A model generated the notes under the pieces. The model saw nothing but the letters and a program-made list of their open reading frames with translations, made no database searches and had not been told where the DNA came from. From NCBI GenBank assembly GCA_013398175.1, contig VZRZ01007316.1, positions 619,720 to 683,719 on the forward strand: a DNA stretch of 64,000 nt, read 5' to 3'. Of this stretch, positions 39,501 through 52,630 are shown one piece after another. This DNA is from Climacteris rufus (Eukaryota; Chordata; Aves; Passeriformes; Climacteridae). The translations under genes and the position numbers were made by a program. Numbering within the stretch: the stretch's first letter is position 1; every line of letters starts with the position of its first letter.

Positions 39501-42500
39501 GCCAATACTAAAAGAAAGGAATCTAAAATTCAGGGTTTTGTTACACTTGGGGGTTTGCAGTATGTTTGCATTATGAAGATAAATAGATGATGAAGAGAAG
39601 CGTTGTTTGAATGGTACATTATGAAAATCTACAAAAATCACAGGAATTTACCAACTAAAAGATCTGTTTGGCTGACAATAATAACCAAACAGAAGGAACA
39701 CTGTCCTAGTTCACAGTATTACACATCTCTTCAGTTATTTCTGCAGAAAAAGACAACTTATCTTCATTTTTGTTTTGTTTTGTTTCTTGTTGCCTTCTCT
39801 TACATTCCTTTGCATGGGGAGATACGGACACTTAACTGACGTGCCTTAAGTAGACATTTAAAGCAGAGCTATGTGAGCACCACTGAGCAGCACAAGCTAG
39901 AGGAGTTCTCCTTCCCTCTTCCCCTCAGTGGAGGATCAGAGGGAATGAACAGTTGCTGTCTCTCGGATTTCAAGTTCTGATATTTCGTGACAATATTTTG
40001 GGATTTTACCAGTTTCAGTTTTTTGTTGTAATAGTTTAAATTTAGTTTAGTTGTGACACTTTAGCTGAGAAGAACTGAATAAATCTATACATCACTAAAC
40101 TTGCTAATAACAATAGTGAGTTTCAGAGATACAAAAATCCCTGAAAGACTATTTAAGTTATTTATGCATCCCCTAAAGTCAGTTACTATTTATTGTTTTG
40201 GAGGGGTTTTTTTTCTTCATTATTGTTTCTATTTCCTCCTATTATTTTTTTTCTTTAAAGTCATCCTTGCCCACAAGAAAATAGGAATGTTTTTAAAAGA
40301 ACAAAATTTATCCTGGAGTAGCTCCATAAATCAGGAGAAAAAACAAATTACTCCAGTAAATGGAGGCTGAAGCTCATCGCATAGCATGCATTGATCTCTC
40401 TAGGCTGCTTCTATAGCCAGCAAGAAGAGGGATGAACTACCCTTTGAAGCAATTGTTGCTTTTCTTTCTTAAAAGTCTCAGTTACAGGCTGAAACCCACA
40501 TGTACAATTAGATTTTGTTATTGTTCTTTCCTTAGAACCATTTGTTTGTCTCGTGTTTCTGCACTGTGCTATGTTGACTTTCATCCAGCACTGCTTTTAT
40601 GAATAAAAGGTATCACAGAAACAAGACTTTGCCTTTGTAAACAATGATGTAAAAATTGCTCTTTCCTCACACTTACACACTCAGCAATATCCCACAGGAT
40701 TGGGAAAAAGCAGTAGACTAAGTGATGTGGAATGGGATGATCCCCAGGTGTCTGGAAGGGAGCAGTGTTCCCTTGTGTCTATAGGCTGCCCAACCGAGAC
40801 AGTACACAAAGGAGCCTGCAATTCTGTCTGTGTTCTTATGAAAGCAGGTGAGGTCAGTGTGTTTGCCCTCACTTCCTTCCACTTTCTTCTAGAAACCAAA
40901 GTGCAGCGCAGGGTATCCAGTTTACTTAATTGTCTCTTGGAAGTTCTCCAGTAGTGTGGATGTTTAGTCAAGTCCCCAGGAGATTCTACTTATGTACACT
41001 GTTTCTTCCTGGTACATCCTCTTCCCTATGGCATATGTTTTTTTCGTTATAGTCAAGAAATATTTATTAACCTCAACAACAGCCAGTAGGCAAAAAGTTG
41101 TTTGCTTTACTACAAAAGAAAGAGCTTTGTTTGAGGGCAAGGTGAAGGGAGCCTTCTTCCTAAAGGGACCAACCTCAGCAATTGTCAGAAAATGTAAAGA
41201 CTCTTCAAATCTTTCATTGTGGAACTACTTTAACTATTTTCTTTTGTCCAACAGCTCTACAAAATTGTTATGTAAAGAAATTGTAGTGACTGGAACTTTC
41301 CTTGCTGCTGTGTAGTTTTCCTCCTATCAGAGGAAGAAATAACATTAAAGACTCCATGACAAAAGGAAAAAAAGAAAAAAAAAAAAACCCTAATGGTGCT
41401 GTGTTGCTAAGCAACTTAAAGAAAGATGAAAGAAACCACAGAGCTCTATTTAGGTCTTGTAAAAACTCAAGCAGTAAATACCCAATCCTTTGATCTTATT
41501 TAACCATGATGATGCCTTATCATCCTCTGCTGCTGAAAAGAAAAAGTTCTGGGGACAAATAAAAGAGGTAGTTACAATAGTCCTTGAAAGGCTAGAGAAT
41601 TAGGAAGACAGCCCATCAGGAAACGGTTGCTAAAAAACCCAGTTACAATTGCACTGTCCAGCTCAGCTAGGATGAAATCTAACACTGTCTGTTATATTTG
41701 TCCTTTCTGACCTTCCCCAGACCCACTTCTCCCTTTACATCTGAAGTCACATAGTACAGCCATGATCACTGCAGTTGTGGAACATAGTGACACATCAGTC
41801 TCTGTGTGATCAATGGCAGTTTCAAATGCACGAGCATTTGTAATTCTCACTCAGGTCCATTGAAAAATAAGCAGAAAGGTGTTGGTGGTCACTGTCTCCA
41901 TTAGAGTGAACAATGCACAGGTAATGTTTGCAGACAATTTATGTTCTGTGTAGTCAATCTCAGGCAGGATCAATTCTGTTTCGTGGAGGTCTGTATGCTG
42001 CAGCAGACATGCCTTTGATTATTCATTGGAGCTAGTCAATGATCACTTTAAAGAAAAAAATATAAGAAGAAAAAAGGGAGCATCTAGAAAGGTAAAGCCT
42101 TAATATTCCATGAAATGAATAGCTTGGGTAACAGCTTCTGCTTTTATTTGACATAATTTAGAAAGAAAGAAAAAAGAGGCAAGTTCTGAATAAAAGATAC
42201 CATGTCTTGAAATTGTTATAAAATTGCACAGTATATTTCACCTGCACTGAAGACAAATAACCTCTGGCTTTCTTAGATATGAGTTTGCATAATACTGCAT
42301 TAACAGAGTTATCTCAGGCAAAAAGACTTATTTGTTTTCCAGTGCAAAGTATGAATAAGAAAAATATGAATAAGAGAACAAGTCAAATACTCTACCGAGA
42401 TATTTATTTATAATAGGTGGTATAAAACTCACTCATACATCTGTATAGCTAGATGATTTGGTGTATAATGTAGCAATAATTGAATCCCTTAATAATGGAA

Positions 42501-44019
42501 ATAATTTATTTAAATTGTATACTTGGAATATAGTACCAGATTACACAAATCCCGTCTGTCCAATCAGGCTTCAGAGTCCAGACAAATTACTTGCAAAAGT
42601 TTTCACAACTGTAGTTCTTACCAAGGAAGTGCCAAATCCATGCTATTTTGATGCGTAGGATAGTGTTGCAAACAAATAATACACGGAATATAATGCTGTA
42701 TATTCAACAGTTCAGTTACAAGATTAATAAATAGTTTCAGGTATGCAATAGTGAATTACCTGTTTGAGTAGCAGTTGAGAACTTGAGGCTGTATTGTATC
42801 TGAAATAACATTAAAAAAATGCATGTAAATGTTTTAATATCAAAATTCTCCTAGCTCATTTTCTCACTGTTTAAGACTTTTTATAGAAATTGTTCTACTC
42901 ATCTCACCAGGTGAATTTGTGATATGCAATCTGCAAAGCCAAATGAGTATTTTTTAAATGTTCTACATCTCCATCTAAGAGAGAATTTAATGCAAGTATC
43001 ACATAGATACTTTCATCATAAGTTAATTTTTCTAAGATTTGTAACCCTTTAATTTATGGTAGGATAACGATGGAATAACATTTCAGTAAACCAGTAGAAA
43101 CTACCCCTTGAAAAACTGTTTCATTAATTGAACAGAAAAGATCAAAAAGAGTAATTGTGAAATGCTAGGTGGATGTTTTGGAGACTACAGCAACAATCAA
43201 TCGCTTCAACAAACCACAAAGTACAGTGTTACAAGGAATGAATTAAATGAGTGTGCTGTAAAAATTATGTTTAGAAAAAGTACACTTACCTAATATTTTT
43301 AAAAGTGGGCAAAAATAAGTTTCTGTCTTACCTGGTAAAATGCCCACTGCTGCAATAAGTGATAGGGAAGAAAAAGGTGAAACTTCTGCTTGGTTTAGGA
43401 CCCAGTTGTAAAGCAAAGTTTACTGGCACATTGCCTGTATTGTACTTAGGGGCTCAGCTATTGGTGTCGGTTGAATTACACTCTACTTACTTCAACCAGT
43501 TGCAGACATGGTAAATAATTTACTTACTCAAGAATTAAGAATTCAAGTGATAGCACTTTAAATAGAGTGCTAATTCATTTTTTGTGGGATATGAAAATTT
43601 TGAAAGTTTAGGTTTTTGTCACTTTTTTAAAAACAAACAAACAAAAAAAAGAAATTAAGAAAATACTGAGGTTCTTTGCCAAAGGAATACTTTCCCTCGG
43701 AGGAGTACTTCTGACTTTGTCCTGTGGCTACAGATATGAAGGCTTTGGCAGATGGGCTGTAACATGGCTATAAATACCAGAAATACATCCTGGAGCAGTA
43801 GCTTTAATAATAGAGACTCAAAGGAGCCAGTCTGGTGCAGGTAAAGAGGTGAACTTTTATTAAAATCTTTTCTAGTGGTCATGTGTCAAAAGCCATCTGA
43901 CAAATGCATCTCCCATGAAATCCAGCCTACGTTTCAGAAGAATGTTGTGAAAGCTCTGACTGGAGAACAGTTTGACATACTTGTATTAGTAAATACTGAA
44001 GGTAGTGGGAGTGGGGAGG

Positions 44020-44064
44020 AGGTAAATAATAATATTTAGGGGAGAAGGTAAATAATAATATTTA
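44020..44064. repeat. 19-bp direct repeat, 26-bp period
   Basis: AGGTAAATAATAATATTTA occurs at 44020-44038 and again, unchanged, at 44046-44064. The 7-bp spacer is GGGGAGA. Confidence 0.9.
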
Positions 44065-44712
44065 TTCTTCAAAAACTTTGTTTGAAACTTAGAGTGGCAA
44101 CTCCTTTTTGTCAATGTCTGGGGTTTTTTTGTTTTTGTTTTTTTCTTTTTTTTGAACTTCTGCCATTGTTCTGCAACTGGCATCTATGCTAGAGCTGCAT
44201 TAAGACTGTAACGTTATATTGGCCCATCAAACCCTACAAGTGTGTTAGATCATTTGAAATGGGTTGTAGGGTTAAGGCAATCCACCTGGCTGTGAAACAA
44301 GTTCTGGATTCCTCCATCCTTCCATTGCTATTATTGGGCTAACTTTTATTTATATCAATAAAAAACTACTCTGAACTTATAGTACTTCTGCTAAACAAGA
44401 AGTTGGTATTTTGTTTCCTCAAAAGTAAGGAAAGAAAAGGAAAAGAAACTGAAAAGATTTTTGACCTTAACAATCTTACGGTACCCTCTGAAAGCATCTT
44501 ATATGGATGAATAAAATTGTTAGGCTTTCCAGCATACCGTGGGCTTTTAAAATTAAATGGCATTGTTGTAAGATTAAATTTGTGGGAACTATGTTCAGAG
44601 GTACCTAAAAATATCCAATAATTTCATTAGGCACAGAATATAAGAAAGATGAGCTGGATTATGTCATGTCACATATCAGCTTGGAAAAATACTTTATTTT
44701 TTGTCTTTTCAG

Positions 44713-44883
44713 TGGATGGAGGCTGGTCTTGCTGGTCATCTTGGTCAAAGTGCTCAGCAACTTGTGGAGGAGGGCATTACATGAGAACCCGCTCCTGCAC
44801 AAACCCAGCCCCAGCGTATGGAGGAGATATCTGCCTTGGTCTGCACACTGAAGAAGCACTCTGCAACACGCAGCCATGTCCAG
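44713..44883 (+). CDS. SEMA5A: SEMA5A exon C: canonical TSR with an extra cysteine
   Basis: A 171-nt exon (57 codons, phase 1 at both ends) that encodes one whole TSR. It starts VDGGWSCWSSWSKC, with Trp at 5, 8 and 11. The CSATCGGG motif at 14-21 is the exact CSxTCG O-fucosylation consensus, and RTR follows at 25-27. Cysteines at 14, 18, 29, 41, 51 and 56 make the six-cysteine set. A seventh, at position 7 inside the Trp ladder, is unpaired within the domain. The exon ends ...NTQPCP plus one base before GTATGG. The extra cysteine is also present in the mammalian protein as I recall it, so it is probably not an error. Confidence 0.97.
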
Positions 44884-47800
44884 GTATGGCAAATCAGCCC
44901 ATGCACCTTTGCTGTTTGTGTGCCACTGAATAAGGCATTCACAGTTAGACAACATAATGTCCTTGATCTATTATTTAGAAGGAAATAATTTCTCTCCATT
45001 ATTAAGTGCACAGTCAGCTCTTACATGCTACAGTGCTACTGTAAATCAAGTGCTAACAGAATATAGTCTGCAGAACCATACCTTCTCCCTCCCTCTCTAA
45101 AAATTAAAATTTAAGTTACCAGGTCTGGATTGGGATTAAGTGGATCATGCAAAGGGTTTATGAGACTTTAAATAGCAATGTCACGAAGAAGTCCTTTTGT
45201 TATAACACTAAACATTCACAGCAAGAAAATTATTTAGGTTAATATTCAACATGTGTTATCTCTAGGTCTTTCAAGTATATAAGATTTTCCCTGTTTTCAT
45301 ATAAAACACAGAGAACATGTTAACATGTTTTGTAAAAATGTTAACATGTTTTGTAAAATTTCTTCTTCAGCTTTGGATGTTAAGGAACAAAGACTTGATC
45401 TTTTTAAATGACTGTGAAGTGCTTAGTAGTTGAAATGTTTCAGCACTCCTGCTAGTTGTATGATATTATGGATCATGTCTATTTCTGTAACTTTTACTCT
45501 GCCTTTTGATCCCTATGAAAGGAAACTAATTTTTTAAAATTAAATTTAAGTGAGAAATTGAGATTAAAACCACACAAACTTTCATTTATTCCTGATTAGT
45601 GGATTACAGGCAACAGCAAAGGGAAAAAAGCAGCTCTGATGCCACACTGTATTATTTGCTTCACTTAGTGCTCCTAGACTTCATAGCAAAAGTTTGCTGC
45701 TCATATGATGAGGCTGTGCATATGAGGGTAAAAGAGTTTGAATGGATCATATTACTTGTTATGATAATTTCCTTTTCTAGGCACTACATATCTTCCAGCA
45801 GAACAAAAGTACCTGCTTTGTCAAAACTAAAGTAGATGCAACACTCTGTATTTGGTTTAAAAAAAAACACCCCAAGCATAGAAATCAGTTGATGATTTGA
45901 TTTTTGAGACAAATAGTGTACATTTGCATGTAGAAGTTACATAGCTGCCTTGACATCCTTAAGGCATCTTTAAAGGGAGAGAGCTGGCGTCTTCATTGTG
46001 CTCGCATTGTAGCTATTTCTCTTGTGCATATATTTTCTACCACCATTTTCCTATAAATGACACTTTGCAAGCATTCATAAATATAGTCTATGGGATATAG
46101 TCTTCAGCGTATTTTGACCTGCCTGTGGCCCAAATTTTGGAGCGGATGCAGGATGGAGGAGGAGGTTGGTTTCATTCATCTTGGTTCAAGAATGTGGAAA
46201 CCTTATAAAACAATAACATTTCAGAGGCTTAAAATGTATTTCTCACATTCTATAATATTTTATTAATATTTCAATCTCACTGAAAATTTGCCATAGGTTT
46301 TTGAAACAGCACATCATCAGGTAGCTGTGAGAATGGCCCTTGCCTCATGTTTACAATATAGGTTTCAAAACTTCTTTTTACTGCTCTTATTTTATATTGG
46401 TATGGGTCAAAAATAAACACAGTGCTACACCGATCAAGTTTGGGCAGATGTCTGAATGCCTGCAGAGCCATTTTCTTGTGATAAGGACCAGGTGAAGAGT
46501 GGATCCTCCTTGTGCAGATCTGAAATTACCACTGGTGACATTCACTGCTTGAGTGACATGTTTAATATAAGAAAAGAATAGTAATGACACTTGGAAGCTA
46601 AGAACAACCCACCAACACAGAAATGCATATGCAAAAATGGAAATTATTTATAACATTTCTTAAGTTGTGAAAAGAGTGAAGTTTTTTTGGCATTTGAAAT
46701 AGTACTTTTTTTTTTTCCCCAAGCAAAATTAGCAGAAAATAAACTTTCCGGAATCCTGATACTAAGGATTTGTTGAGGATATAGAGGTTTAATGGCAACT
46801 GAAAGTATTCAAGTATGAATTTAAAAAAAGTAACAGGCTTGTGTCTGCAAAACACATTGCTTTTTCTCATCTTTCATTTTAAACACTCTGTCATTTAGTT
46901 TGTGATTTTTCTTTTAATTTATCCAAATGCAATCACAGTAATACGAAAGGAAGCACTGCAGTTTTGATCAATAGTGGTTTATAGGCTGCTTATCAGTAAG
47001 AGTAACCAGTTGCAATGGTGTCTGTAATATGCTGCATAAAACAGTATTTTATACTTAAAGTACTTACTGCTGCTGTAAGAGGTGAAAATACATTCTGTCC
47101 TTGGATTGGTAACTCACACATGTAAATAATGGATAAAGCAGCTGAACATTTAGAAACGATGGTGTCGTTCTGCTTGAAGGAAACTTACAATGTTATATTG
47201 ATTAATCTGATCTTTCTGAGGTGCTGCAGTCATCAAGGGATCTCTTAGGAACTTATCTTAACCTGGCTTCAAAGGCCAGCCAAGACTGTTGGAAGAAGAT
47301 GTGACATACCATGAGTAAGCCTTACCATGTTAGAGGTGAAAAACAGTTCCAGGTTAAACACTTCTCCGGTCCACCCTCTCTTTTGCATTCTCATGACTTT
47401 TGCACAGAACTGAGGAGCAAATTGAGAGGAGCTTGCCTGAGGTGCAAGAGAGCCTCAGATACCTTGAAGATATAGAAATTGAAGGAATGAGGCAAGATCG
47501 GCCAATCAGTAGAAGAGCATGCAAAAGCTCTGGGTTCAGCTTCCCAGTGATGGCAGAGACAGTGGCTCCACAAAGGACAGGTCTGACAATTTGAGATCAT
47601 ACATCTGTTAGTCTGGGTGCCTTACTTCTCTGCGGCTCTCTGAGCTCCCAAGAGTGGCACTCCTCAAACCACAGGTTTGGTATGAGGATCCACCATTGCA
47701 GGGGTGACTATCCCTTTGCCCCTTTTCTCCTCTTCTGTGATTTTGTGTTCCACATGAAGCTGATCAGCTCGGCACCAGACCTGTGCTGTACCGTCTGGGT

Positions 47801-49858
47801 GCACTGCAGGACTCATGACGGAAGGGAGATGCCATATCTTGGAAGGTTCTAATTCCCATAGTGTCTTTTCTGGGTCCCCTAAAGGGCTGGATGAAACAGT
47901 AACCTTACCCAGTCACCTGTATGTGACTTAGCATGATCTGTGTGTATTCTGAAGTTCCTACTTTATCATGGGATATATTTTCTTCAACAAAGAATCTGGT
48001 GGGTCAAAAGCACATTAGTCAAGATGGGGCTGCAGAGTGCACCAGCCAACAAGATGCATTTAGGATGCTCACAAGTCTTTTGGCACCTGCTGTGTATATC
48101 CCAGTTATACCAGGACTGGATGAGAGTCTTGGCTCTGGCTTAAGCATGCTCTCTGCCATCAGTGGGAAGTGGGCCAAGATTTTTAAAGAGCAGCATTCCT
48201 TTAAACTTGAATGAGCAGGGCTTTGTTGTTACTAAATATTTAGGGAAAGGATCCATATGCTTATTTTACTTAGATCCAGCAGCTGACACTGGAGGTGATA
48301 GCAGCAGCTCCTGAATGTGCCACACTAAGTAAGCAGGAAGAAGCCTGTCTGTTTGCTTGACTCCCCCTGAATTAGAATTGAACTACATTATGGCATCTGC
48401 CTCTGTGCTCCTAATACCACCTCTGCAAATAAGGCCCTCCCAGGACCTTGCTAGGAAACAGAAAAGCCAAAGAACAGAGCTGAATAATTTTGCTACTCAC
48501 AATAACAGGATCCTACAAGCTGCTTGTATCAAGGTATTTGTCCTGTTGTTCAAAGGAGGTCTCATCCAGACAGTTGATAATTGTTCATAAATATCAATAT
48601 CTTGGTTCTTACCTGAGCTGCTAAGTAAATCTATTTTATAAACAACACCTATTACCTGGCATTTTTCAAGACTGCAGTCTAAAATATTCCTGCTGGAGTC
48701 TCTTAAATTTTAGATGATTGAGAGTGTGAACAAGGGGAAGCTAATGAGTAAATGTGAACCTGGCATGCTGGAATTATACAATGTATTAGAAGGGACCCCA
48801 AAGAGTGTAAAACTTTATTGACTTTCCATCTGATTGATATTGTAAAAAAGCTTCATTAATTCACAAATTTTAATGTTGTTCAATCTAACTTGAATCAAAA
48901 TTAGACAATATATAGTTTCTCATTTGAAACAAAATTAAATTTGTAAATTTGCTTCATATTGGCATAAAATCACTTAAAATTTTGAAGTAGAAACAAGTTT
49001 GCTTTGGGATAGTAAGACTATTTTATTCCGTATCAAAACTATAAAACCTATCTCTGTGGGAAAGAATAAAGAAAGGAAGTTTACCTGAGCTCTACCTTTA
49101 CTATATTTGCCAAACTCAGAAGACTCCTGTTGAGACAAGACTTGGCCTTGGATGAGTGCAGTAAACTCACAGTACCTCATGGGAATGAGATCAATTCACT
49201 TAATTTAAGGAAAGTATCTGAGATCACACAGGCATGAAATAAAAATGTCTTAATCAAAATGACGTGAGGAGAGGAAGATATACAGAAAAGAAATAGAAGA
49301 CGACAAACTCAGTGCGGAAGAGTAGGTGACAATATTATCTATAGTCAAGAAATAGACCTGAAAGAGCAAAAGCTAAAAAAAGAAAATTAAAAAATTTTCA
49401 AGATACTGCAATTTTTGTAGTTAAATACACATATTGTTTCATTTTGGAATACACGGTTTTATAGTTCTCATTGTTCCTTCTCAGGTACATAAAATAATAC
49501 AGTATCCTTGTCCACCCTAATGACCTAGGCTGGAATTAATTCCACGGCAACCACTCTTTCAATCACTGCCGCAGAATCCCCTGGCTTCTCACTTCCACAC
49601 ACAAAGGCCATGGCAGAAGCCAAAACCATAATATGTCTGTGGCAAATTTACCATCACACTCCACATTTCAGAGACTTTAGGCAAAGACAAAGTGCCTTTG
49701 TTTTATCAGAATGAAGGAGCTGCCCTCTGCTAGTTGGTGGTAGCTGGGGAGGAGGCCTTCTGTGATAATGCAGAAATACAGCTATTTCTCTCTCACTCAG
49801 TATACCTGAAACCCGTAATCACAGTGTCTGCATGTGTGTCCCTCTCTGCCTGTTGCAG
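44884..49858 (+). other. SEMA5A intron, phase 1, about 5.0 kb
   Basis: Bounded by GTATGG and a strong pyrimidine-rich acceptor, CTGCCTGTTGCAG. It contains a perfect 21-bp tandem at 45317-45358. A somewhat GC-richer part at about 47380-47900 has an open frame of 64 codons with no recognised product. No other feature was seen. Confidence 0.85.
45317..45358. repeat. Perfect tandem duplication, 21-bp unit
   Basis: The unit ATGTTAACATGTTTTGTAAA plus one A is repeated exactly twice, head to tail. The unit itself contains the palindrome CATGTTAACATG. Confidence 0.95.
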
Positions 49859-50014
49859 ACAGCTGGTCCGAGTGGTCCAAGTGGTCTGACTGTGACTCTT
49901 CCGGCCTCCAGCTGCGCACTCGTCAGTGCATCATTTTGTTTCCTGTGGGCAGCCAGTGCACAGGCAACACCACTGAGAGCCGAGCCTGTGCTGTGGACTC
50001 CAACTTTATACCAG
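49859..50014 (+). CDS. SEMA5A: SEMA5A exon D: last, cysteine-poor TSR
   Basis: A 156-nt exon (52 codons, phase 1 at both ends). Residues 2-10 hold the ladder SWSEWSKWS. Only four cysteines are present (12, 24, 34 and 44) where a typical TSR has six, and the CSxTCG motif is replaced by CDSSG, so O-fucosylation at this site is not expected. NTT at 37-39 is an N-glycosylation sequon. The exon runs to SNFIP plus one base before GTGAGA. In known SEMA5A this is the seventh TSR, which also lacks part of the cysteine set. Third positions are GC-rich compared with the intron. Confidence 0.95.
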
Positions 50015-51405
50015 GTGAGATCAGCCAGCTCCTTGAGTGAAATCTCTCAAGGTTTCAGGAGCGAGGCATAGCACTGTTCCAGACTGCACTATGCAGAGCA
50101 GTGCACAGTGCAGCAGAACTTGCCTTTTGTCAGCACAAGCATGTTGGTCTACTGTGTAGAGATGATGTTGTTAGATCCGATATTTACATGAAAATCTGCC
50201 CCATGGCACCCATGTCACTGTCTGGAACTTTGATTAGTCACTACCACAGCATTCTGCAGGTCCCTCCCATTCTGCTTGCTAGCAGGGGATGAGTACAGAC
50301 AGCAAGTAGATATAGTTTGCTTTTTATTTTAAGATTAGTGTTTTTTCAGACTAGGGTTATTAGCGAAACATTGCTCCAGGTTTTATGGTTTGCATGTACA
50401 AAATGGGTACTGTGGTGGTTAATCTGGAGGTTATTTCAGAGTCCCTTACATTAACTGGTCAGAAGGGTAAATACTATTAACTTTGCCTCCAGTCCTTATC
50501 TCCCCCATGACTGCTAAGTACTGGATGGATAGTCACGTTATTATTATTCTATAGTATTTGTCGAAACTCATGACTGTACTTTTGTTTTTAAATCACAGCA
50601 GTTATTTAAATCCACACATAGTGCGGTCACAATGTGCTGCTGTTAACAGTTAATTTCCTTCCTATGTACATTAAAAAAAGCTAGGGGTCTTTTCACAAAC
50701 AACAAAATTTACATTTTAATGTATCATTTAAAATGTTACTGTTTACTCAGTGCAGAAACCTTTTCTTTGTGTGACTATGCAGTAAACTATAGTACAATAT
50801 AACAAAGACATCAAAAAAGTTAAACACTGTTTTAATGGATGGTGCATCAAGCTTTAACTCCCAAACAGTATTTTTTGCTGAAACCAATGTGAAAAATGTC
50901 AGTATGAAAGCAAAAACTCCCACACTGTGTCTTCCCCTTTTTCTAAGGCTTTTGAAGCTCTATTAACACTCACATTCTGTGAATCCTCAGCTTAATCCAA
51001 TATAAGCTCTACATCTTGTTTTGGAAAGTAGGCATTTTCAGAATCTGAAAGAAGCCACCTCTTCTCTTGCCCTTCTGGTTTGTTTACTGCTCCTCCTCAA
51101 ATTACCAGTAACACAGCAGATAAGGTCATGCCTGTTACTCTCACCTTAAAGAATCCAGCTTGCTTTCTCGGGTTCACTCAGCTAGCTTTTACTCGTCCAG
51201 GTCCAACTCAAGGGTTTCCTCCCTCCCTCCCTCTCCCTTAGTCTTGCTTTTTCTAATTCACCTCCCTCTTTTCCTCAGCCAGTGTTCTGGTGTGTCCAAA
51301 TGGATGTTGTCTCCACCTCCTCCTGCTTACCTTAGCTCTGTTCCTCTGGAGAACTTAGAATATAGAGTGATTCAGGCAGAGTGCAAAAATGAATCCTTCA
51401 CATCA

Positions 51406-51429
51406 CTGCTGCTGCTGCTGCTGTTGCTG
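51406..51429. repeat. CTG trinucleotide run
   Basis: Six perfect CTG units, then TTG and one more CTG. It is intronic, and short for an expandable repeat. Confidence 0.9.
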
Positions 51430-51529
51430 TGTTTACAAATTACTTGTCACCAACGCTACCTTGAAGAGCTTTATGGTTTTCTTGTTCTTTTTTTCTGCTT
51501 TTTGTTTGAATTCACACTAATGACACCCT

Positions 51530-52055
51530 GGCCTGTATCAGCGATAGTGTGGCCAGCAGGAGCAGGGCAGTGATTGTCCCCCTGTAATTGGCACTGGTGA
51601 GGCTACACCTCGAATCCTGTGTCCATTTCTAGGCCCTTCACTAAAAGAAGGACGTTGAGGTGCTGCAGCATGTCCAGAGAAGGGCAACAGAGCTGGGGAA
51701 GGGTCTGGAGCACAGCTTCTATGAGAAGAGGCTGAGGGAGCTGTGGTTGTTTAGCCTGGAGAAAAAGGGGCTCAGGGGTGACCTTAATGCTCTGTACAAC
51801 CACCTGAAAGGAAGTTGTAGCCAGGTGAAGGAGCCATCTCTCCTTCCAGGTAGCAATGGGACAAGAATAGATGGCCTCAAGTTGCACCAGGGAAGGCTTA
51901 GATTTGATATTAGGAAAAATTTCTTCATGGAAAGGGTTGTCAAGCACTGGAACAGATCACCCAGGAAAGTCATGGAGCCACTATCCCTGGAGGTATTTGA
52001 AAACCATGCAGATGTGGTGCTTACATACATGGTTTAGTGGTAGACTTGGCAGTGC
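51530..52055 (+). mobile_element. CR1 LINE fragment, sense, 3' truncated
   Basis: Ordered CR1 phrases: TAGTGTGGCCAGCAGGAGCA (about 51545), GTGATTGTCCCCCTGTA, CTGGTGAGGCTACACCTCGA (about 51594), GAGAAGAGGCTGAGGGAGCT (about 51722), TTTAGCCTGGAGAAAAAGGG (about 51750) and GTCAAGCACTGGAACAGATC (about 51938). The last coding part is still open for 125 codons (51660-52037) and corresponds to the C-terminal region of the CR1 reverse-transcriptase polyprotein. The usual octamer tail is missing. Similarity to the recalled consensus is moderate. Confidence 0.88.
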
Positions 52056-52184
52056 TGCATGTGGATCATATTTTGGCAGTGGAGAGCTTACTCTTCATCC
52101 CTCATACAGACTCTATTGCATCTCTGTGTGTACCATTCCTGCCCTTCTCTGGTCTGTTTGTTAGTTCTACTTGACGTCTCCTTG

Positions 52185-52630
52185 GACGGGAAAACCAGAG
52201 CTGCACACGGTGTTCATGGTGTGGATCACACATAGATGTGTAAAGTGCTGTAATGCTGATACCCTGTTCAATTCAATACTGCTTTCTTGGTAGTACCTAG
52301 CATTTGGGTTTCCTTTTTGATTGCTTCTGAACACTAAATTGATATTTTCACAGAACTATTTGTTATAACTCTCAGGTTTCAGTCATGAGTAGTAATGTTC
52401 AGCTCACAGCCCTTCACTGTGTATGTGAAGATAGGATTTCTTTTCAGCATGTGTATTGCTTTACACTCATCTACATTGTTTCATTCATTATTTTATTGCC
52501 TAGTTTTATGAGGCCCTTCTGCAGCTCTTCACATCATGCCTTTGTCCATGCTGCCGTAACTTTATATCATCAGCAAACTTCAAAACCACATTTAGCTACT
52601 GTTTTTCTAGCTCTGTGCTGAAAAGCCTTG
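52185..52630 (-). mobile_element. Older CR1 LINE fragment, antisense
   Basis: AGAGCTGCACACGGTGTTCA followed by TGGTGTGGATCACAC (about 52197-52232) and ATCATCAGCAAACTTCAAAA (about 52566) are complements of CR1 reverse-transcriptase-region text, in the expected order. It is more decayed than its sense neighbour. The edges are approximate. Confidence 0.55.

Larger units (their letters stand above)
35943..44712 (+). other. SEMA5A intron, phase 1, about 8.8 kb
   Basis: Bounded by GTAAGA and TTTTCAG. It contains a GATA-type microsatellite (36280-36310), a 14-bp tandem at 36565-36592, an A/C-rich (CAAA)n run at 43629-43650 and a 19-bp direct repeat at 44020-44064. No additional coding exon was recognised. 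Open frames such as 36429-36827 on the minus strand lack any recognised similarity. Confidence 0.85.

Noticed and set aside
51660..52037. A 125-codon open frame as a possible gene
   Set aside because: It is the surviving C-terminal coding part of a truncated CR1 copy, not a host gene.
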